A DNA stretch of 9,835 nt, taken from NCBI GenBank assembly GCA_905235315.1, contig CAJOLG010000076.1, forward strand, positions 1-9,835, given 5' to 3'. Below are positions 6,193-9,835 of the stretch, one piece after another. How positions within the stretch are numbered: position 1 is the first letter of the stretch; each line of letters begins with the position of its first letter. Source of the stretch: an uncultured Solobacterium sp. (GTDB lineage: Bacteria; Bacillota_I; Bacilli_A; Erysipelotrichales; Erysipelotrichaceae). A model generated the notes under the pieces. That model was not told where the DNA came from, did no database searches, and worked only from the letters and a program-made list of their open reading frames with translations. Both the position numbers and the translations under genes were made by a program.

Positions 6193-8268
6193 ATGAAACG
6201 GTTTATTCTGTGTCTTTCCGTTATGATCTCCCTCCTGCTGTGCCTGCCGCAGCAGTGTTTTGCCGTGGGAGCGGAAGAACCCGATGAGACCATCACCGTT
6301 CATGCGGATTATACGGCGCTTACCTCGGGAAAGCAGAACCAGCTTGATGTACCGTATTCGGACGCCTGGTTCCGCCAGGACGCTTCGGTGTACAATCACG
6401 ATCTTGCCCGGGCTTCTCTCTGTTTTGCGGTCACCGCATTCCGGCCGGCCGAATCGCAGGAGCCGGCATTCAAATCGGAGTATGTTCAGAACTTTCTTTC
6501 CCAGGCAGGCTTCAGCCGGTTCCGTTCGGATGATTACGACCGCCCTTCCGGAAGATATACGATCGCATCGGAAATCGCCTCCAAAACCGTCGAAGACGAA
6601 CGCGGCGCATTTACCCTGATTGCGATCGGTATTGCCGGCCAGGGGTATGGGGACGAATGGCTCTCCAACTTTTCCATCGGCGGCGGGGATATTCATGAAG
6701 GCTTCCAGCAGGCGTCTGAAGATATCTATGACCGCTTATGGGGATACATTGCACAGAATCATATCGAGGCACCGTACAAGATCTGGGTAACCGGATTCTC
6801 AAGATCTGCCGCGGTTGCGAATATCTTTGCGGCTTCGCTCACGCAGGACGGCCTGCTTCCCGCCAAAGATGTATTTGCCTATACGTTCGCAACTCCCCGC
6901 ACCACAAAGAATCCCGAACCCGGCATGCATGACAATATCTTCAACATTGTCGGCGCAGTGGATATCGTACCGCAGATTCCGTTCAAGGACTGGGGCTTTG
7001 AGCGTTACGGCCAGACCTTCTACACCCCTGCCCAGGAAACCACCAGTTCCTGGTACAGCACCCAGAAAAAAGCCAATGACGTCTACCGGGAGATCGTGGG
7101 GTTTGACACCTGGAACAATCCGGTAATCAATACGCAGATCAAGATACTGACCGAGTATCTTCTTGAAATCTGTCCCGACAACGAGACCTATGCCCGCTAT
7201 CTGCAGGATGATGTCTGCCGGATGTGGACAAGCGCCGACTCCCCGCTGGAGCTGATGAGCGTCCTGCTGGATATCTCCCAAAACAAAAACCTGATTAACG
7301 AAGAGAATGCGGCGGCAGCCAACAGCCTGATGGACTATGCGCTCTACAGTTCCCTCGAGTACATGACCTATTCCAATAACATGCCCTATGTGGAAGAACG
7401 CACTTCCACGGCTATGAATGTCCTGCACGAACACACTTCGGAGGTATATATCAGCTGGCTGTTCTCGGATACCCCGCCGGAGGAACTTTATACGGAAAAC
7501 CGTGCGTTCACCCGGGTGGTGCTGGAAGGTGACGTGGATATCGATGTCTGTCAGGGCGAATATGCGGATACCGTTCTGGAGACCGTCGCCGCAGACGGAG
7601 AAATCACCTATCGTTCGGATGATGTGCGCCCCTTTGCGATGCGCACCGGCGAAAAAACCGTTCTCATCCTTCCTGCCGACACCCGGTATTCCCTTGAGAT
7701 ACACGCGAATTCGGATACGGACGTCGCAATGACGGAAATTGATTATACGAGTGAGCAGACGAAGGTTACCGAATATCGTAACGGAACTCTCACTGTCCCG
7801 AAAGACGATATTTGGATCCTCAACGTCGCAGCGAAGAAACAGACCGACTCGGTCACCGACAAAGAATCGATTCAGGACATCCGTTCCGGCAGTACCGATA
7901 CCCTTGCGACAATCCAGCAGTTCGAAACACTGAACGTTCTGAATCTTGAGCCTTTGTCCTCACGATTATGTGCTTCTTCTTCATCCTGGGAGGTCTGCTC
8001 ATCTTCATCGTGTGCTGCACTGCCGGCAAACTTCATTATCGCCGGAATATCCGTGCCGGGCTGTACAGCAGCGATACGAAATACTACTTCCTGCCGGTTT
8101 TCTGCCTGTGCTTTGTGTTCGTCGCATTTCTGTCCCAGCAGCTCTTCGCTTTCCTGTTTTCGGGGAATACCAATGTCCAGCTGGCATTGCAGGTGCTTAT
8201 CGACATTTTCATCCTCTATACGGCATATCACGGTTACCGCCAGTGCCCGACATTTCTCAACCGCATGA
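6193..8268 (+). CDS. Secreted lipase-like alpha/beta hydrolase, frameshifted near 7950
   Basis: Residues 1-586 (to about 7950) make sense as an exported lipase-class hydrolase. A signal peptide (MKRF, hydrophobic core, ending about LPQQCFA) covers residues 1-24. The nucleophile elbow is VTGFSRSAAVAN with S203. D257 in NIVGAVDIVPQIP is the likely catalytic acid, and H412 or H414 in LHEHTSEVY the likely base. Residues about 440-545 are beta-rich. After 7950 the frame stays open to 8268, but the product becomes Ser/Cys-rich nonsense. The -1 frame instead gives an immediate transmembrane segment, so the true C-terminus is very probably the membrane protein listed next. No Shine-Dalgarno precedes 6193. 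An in-frame ATG at 6154 has AAGG only 2 nt upstream and would give a longer signal peptide n-region. The substrate is unknown; the fold call is good. Confidence 0.75.
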   Translation: MKRFILCLSVMISLLLCLPQQCFAVGAEEPDETITVHADYTALTSGKQNQLDVPYSDAWFRQDASVYNHDLARASLCFAVTAFRPAESQEPAFKSEYVQNFLSQAGFSRFRSDDYDRPSGRYTIASEIASKTVEDERGAFTLIAIGIAGQGYGDEWLSNFSIGGGDIHEGFQQASEDIYDRLWGYIAQNHIEAPYKIWVTGFSRSAAVANIFAASLTQDGLLPAKDVFAYTFATPRTTKNPEPGMHDNIFNIVGAVDIVPQIPFKDWGFERYGQTFYTPAQETTSSWYSTQKKANDVYREIVGFDTWNNPVINTQIKILTEYLLEICPDNETYARYLQDDVCRMWTSADSPLELMSVLLDISQNKNLINEENAAAANSLMDYALYSSLEYMTYSNNMPYVEERTSTAMNVLHEHTSEVYISWLFSDTPPEELYTENRAFTRVVLEGDVDIDVCQGEYADTVLETVAADGEITYRSDDVRPFAMRTGEKTVLILPADTRYSLEIHANSDTDVAMTEIDYTSEQTKVTEYRNGTLTVPKDDIWILNVAAKKQTDSVTDKESIQDIRSGSTDTLATIQQFETLNVLNLEPLSSRLCASSSSWEVCSSSSCAALPANFIIAGISVPGCTAAIRNTTSCRFSACALCSSHFCPSSSSLSCFRGIPMSSWHCRCLSTFSSSIRHITVTASARHFSTA

Positions 8269-8786
8269 ATATTCCGGCACTGATGCTGTTTTCGGCAGCG
8301 AATATCACATCGATCTATTTCAATCAGGCAGGGCTCATCCTGCGGATCGCCGGCGTGCTTGTCATGGTGTACAGCTTTGCCCGGCAAAGCCGTCCGGCCC
8401 TCAGTCAGTACATCATCTTCGGCTTCCTGGCGATATTCTTCCTTTCGCTCATGTATTTCTTCCGGCGGAGGTTTGGTATCGGGCTCAATTCCTATGCGGT
8501 GCTTCTCGGCGCCAACCTGATCACATCAGCTGCGATGTTCTCCGCATCCCTGCCGATGCCGAAGATGTACCGCCGCGGATCGCTTCTTTTCCTGATCTCC
8601 GGCATCTCCCTGTACGCCGGCAAACTGACCTATTTCCCGTTCTTAACCCATCTGCTCTTTGCGGGCGTCTACTATGCGGCCATCTCCTGCTTTGCGGCGG
8701 CGAGCCTCAAAATCATACCGCACGATGCCGCAATGGATATTCCGCGCAGCCGCCCGGAACCGCCGGCCCCCGCAGAATCCCAATAA
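7968..8786 (+). CDS. Polytopic membrane protein; probably the detached C-terminal half of the lipase-like gene
   Basis: From the first ATG in this frame the product is 272 residues with about eight or nine hydrophobic segments. The open frame begins earlier, right after a TGA at 7947-7949, and the codons from 7950 (AFVLTIM) complete the first transmembrane helix, so a start at 7968 would truncate that helix. No ribosome binding site is visible. Joined to the lipase-like part by a -1 shift near 7950, the product would be about 864 residues. The last third (LLGANLITSAAMF, then GSLLFLISGISLYAGKL, then LLFAGVYYAAISCFAAAS) resembles the C-terminal pattern of YhhN/TMEM86 lysoplasmalogenases, although the usual Ser-Asp of the GALLFxxSD motif reads Ser-Gly here. 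That family assignment is tentative. The tail is a short Pro/Ala-rich cytosolic stretch. Confidence 0.7.
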   Translation: MCFFFILGGLLIFIVCCTAGKLHYRRNIRAGLYSSDTKYYFLPVFCLCFVFVAFLSQQLFAFLFSGNTNVQLALQVLIDIFILYTAYHGYRQCPTFLNRMNIPALMLFSAANITSIYFNQAGLILRIAGVLVMVYSFARQSRPALSQYIIFGFLAIFFLSLMYFFRRRFGIGLNSYAVLLGANLITSAAMFSASLPMPKMYRRGSLLFLISGISLYAGKLTYFPFLTHLLFAGVYYAAISCFAAASLKIIPHDAAMDIPRSRPEPPAPAESQ

Positions 8787-8814
8787 CAAAACACGTTTTA
8801 TGCGAATTGAAAAC

Positions 8815-8851
8815 CCTGTGAATCTGCATATCTGCAGTCACAGGATTTTTT
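8815..8851. terminator. Intrinsic terminator, probably bidirectional
   Basis: CCTGTGA (8815-8821) pairs with TCACAGG (8838-8844), and CTGCA (8824-8828) with TGCAG (8833-8837) over a TATC loop, with a 2-nt AT bulge (8822-8823). Six T follow at 8846-8851. On the minus strand, an A-run at 8810-8813 gives a short T-run after the same hairpin, so it can also end the M20 gene, whose stop is at 8858-8860. Confidence 0.85.
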
Positions 8852-8857
8852 ACGTTA

Positions 8858-9835
8858 TTACTTTCCGCTGTTGAGATAGGCGAGATACTCCCCGTACGTC
8901 ATCTTCGGCGTAAACGAGGAGACGATATGTTCTGTCTTTTCCGGATGGGCGAGCAGATCAAGCACCGCGGAACCGACGATCTTCGGCTGCAGAAGATACA
9001 CTTCTTCACGATCCTTTATTGCAAGATCTGCCCCGTGGATCGCGCCGGTGAATCCGCCGTACCCGTACTGAATAATCGGCTTGAACATGGAAATATCTCC
9101 GACATCTCCGGCAGCCGGGCTGATCTCTCCCCGGCGGATATCCTTGTCCGCCACAAACTTCCGCATATTCTCAAGCATCACTTCATTCAGCTCATCGCTC
9201 TGATGAAGCGGCAGATACCCCGGGGTGTCTTCAATGATACAGCTGCCGCCGAGCGCAGCGGCACAGTGCTCCGCAGCGGAAGAAACCTTTGCGTTGAGAT
9301 CCCGGATGACGTCCGGATTCACCGAGCGTACATAGCATTCATAGACCACCTTGTCCGGGATCGAATTCACGGTATTTCCGCCGTCATCGATGATGCCGTG
9401 CAGACGCACGACATCCTCATCGCGGAACGTCTCTCTGAGCATGTTTACCGCGTTGAGAAACAGCGTGCATTCATTAAGCGCATTGATTCCCTTTTCCGGC
9501 ATCGCAGCCGCATGGCTTGCCTTTCCGAGGAACGTGATCTTCTTATAGACAAAGCCGCTCAGCACACAGCCAAGGCTCAGTCTCCATTGATTCCCGCTCA
9601 TCGCATGGATATGAATCAGGCAGTCTGCCGCATCAAAAACATGTTCCGCCAGCATTTCCTGCTTGCCGGAGCAGTACCTGACCCTGCCTTCCTTCACAAG
9701 TCCTTTGCGGTATTCCATATCGGTGAATTCTTCGGCCGGTGTGAAATACAGCGTGACCGTTCCCTGCGGGCGGTTGGGATCCGCATTCAGTGCCGCCATC
9801 ACCCCCAGCATGATTGCGACCTGGGTGGAGTGTCC
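8858..9835 (-). CDS. M20-family amidohydrolase / metallopeptidase (N-terminus outside the window)
   Basis: 325 C-terminal residues of a cytosolic zinc amidohydrolase of the M20 family, closest in feel to M20D (AbgB, hippurate or N-acyl amino-acid hydrolases). These release amino acids from N-acyl, aminobenzoyl-glutamate or dipeptide substrates. Visible, numbered from the window edge: metal-site GHST (H2), the general-base/metal pair E35-E36 in FTPAEEF, H75 or H77 in CLIHIHAMSG, the dimerisation-domain GKASHAAAMPEKGINAL at 104-120, GGNTVNSIPD at 152-161, and the final metal histidine H267 in GAIHGADLAI. Homologues are about 390-440 residues, so 80 or more N-terminal residues lie beyond 9835; the ATG at 9811 is internal, since conserved sequence precedes it. 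It converges on the membrane-protein gene and shares its terminator. Confidence 0.88.
   Translation of the reverse strand, partial: GHSTQVAIMLGVMAALNADPNRPQGTVTLYFTPAEEFTDMEYRKGLVKEGRVRYCSGKQEMLAEHVFDAADCLIHIHAMSGNQWRLSLGCVLSGFVYKKITFLGKASHAAAMPEKGINALNECTLFLNAVNMLRETFRDEDVVRLHGIIDDGGNTVNSIPDKVVYECYVRSVNPDVIRDLNAKVSSAAEHCAAALGGSCIIEDTPGYLPLHQSDELNEVMLENMRKFVADKDIRRGEISPAAGDVGDISMFKPIIQYGYGGFTGAIHGADLAIKDREEVYLLQPKIVGSAVLDLLAHPEKTEHIVSSFTPKMTYGEYLAYLNSGK

Noticed and set aside
7944..7990. Programmed -1 ribosomal frameshift
   Set aside because: I checked each heptamer in the correct register and none fits X-XXY-YYZ. GCCTTTG at 7950 is the nearest, but its first slip pairing is poor. An indel is more likely, so I do not call recoding.
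7946..8821. 291-codon plus-strand frame in the third frame over the membrane protein
   Set aside because: The product is rich in Pro/Arg/His/Cys with no hydrophobic pattern, and the overlapping frame gives a clean polytopic membrane protein that stops just before a terminator.
1..9835. CRISPR array, tRNA/rRNA gene, insertion sequence or phage genes
   Set aside because: I saw no regularly spaced repeats, no cloverleaf-like sequence, no transposase or integrase motifs and no terminal repeats flanking a gene.

Overview
The window reads as a chromosomal stretch from a low-to-medium GC Gram-positive bacterium (Bacillota). The evidence is strong AGGAGG-type ribosome binding sites, a transketolase split into two subunits, a TelA-family protein, Cof-type HAD phosphatases and a bacillus/clostridium-style MalY/PatB aminotransferase. 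An Erysipelotrichia-like host is my best guess, but it rests on overall impression only. I see no phage genes, insertion sequences, tRNA, rRNA or CRISPR array.

Layout. Positions 1-793 (minus) hold the N-terminal two thirds of a MalY/PatB-type PLP enzyme. It is divergent from a transketolase pair (920-1747 and 1752-2672, plus) that is translationally close and ends in a strong hairpin terminator. Next, in the same direction, are two paralogous HAD phosphatases. The first (2743-3513) is a plain Cof-type enzyme. The second (3649-4749) has a complete STAS (anti-sigma-antagonist-like) domain fused to its N-terminus. A structured, palindrome-rich spacer lies between them. The convergent junction 4750-4885 carries a nested inverted repeat that looks like a bidirectional terminator, followed by a TelA-family gene (4886-6073, minus).

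TelA is divergent from a plus-strand gene starting near 6193, which encodes a secreted or membrane-anchored lipase-like alpha/beta hydrolase (Ser-Asp-His triad visible). Around 7950 its sensible reading frame switches by -1 into a polytopic membrane protein that runs to 8786. The two halves look like one broken or frameshifted ~864-residue gene. The membrane half vaguely resembles YhhN/TMEM86 lysoplasmalogenases, so the intact protein may have joined two lipid-related modules. A clean terminator at 8815-8851 separates this from an M20-family amidohydrolase on the minus strand (8858-9835, N-terminus outside the window).

Functionally the window mixes central carbon metabolism (non-oxidative pentose phosphate pathway), amino-acid/peptide metabolism (MalY, M20), phosphatases and envelope functions (TelA, lipase/membrane protein). 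No multi-gene defence or mobile system is visible. The most unusual items are the STAS-HAD fusion, the frameshifted lipase-membrane protein, and two genes whose likely -10 elements sit so close to the start codon that leaderless mRNAs are possible.
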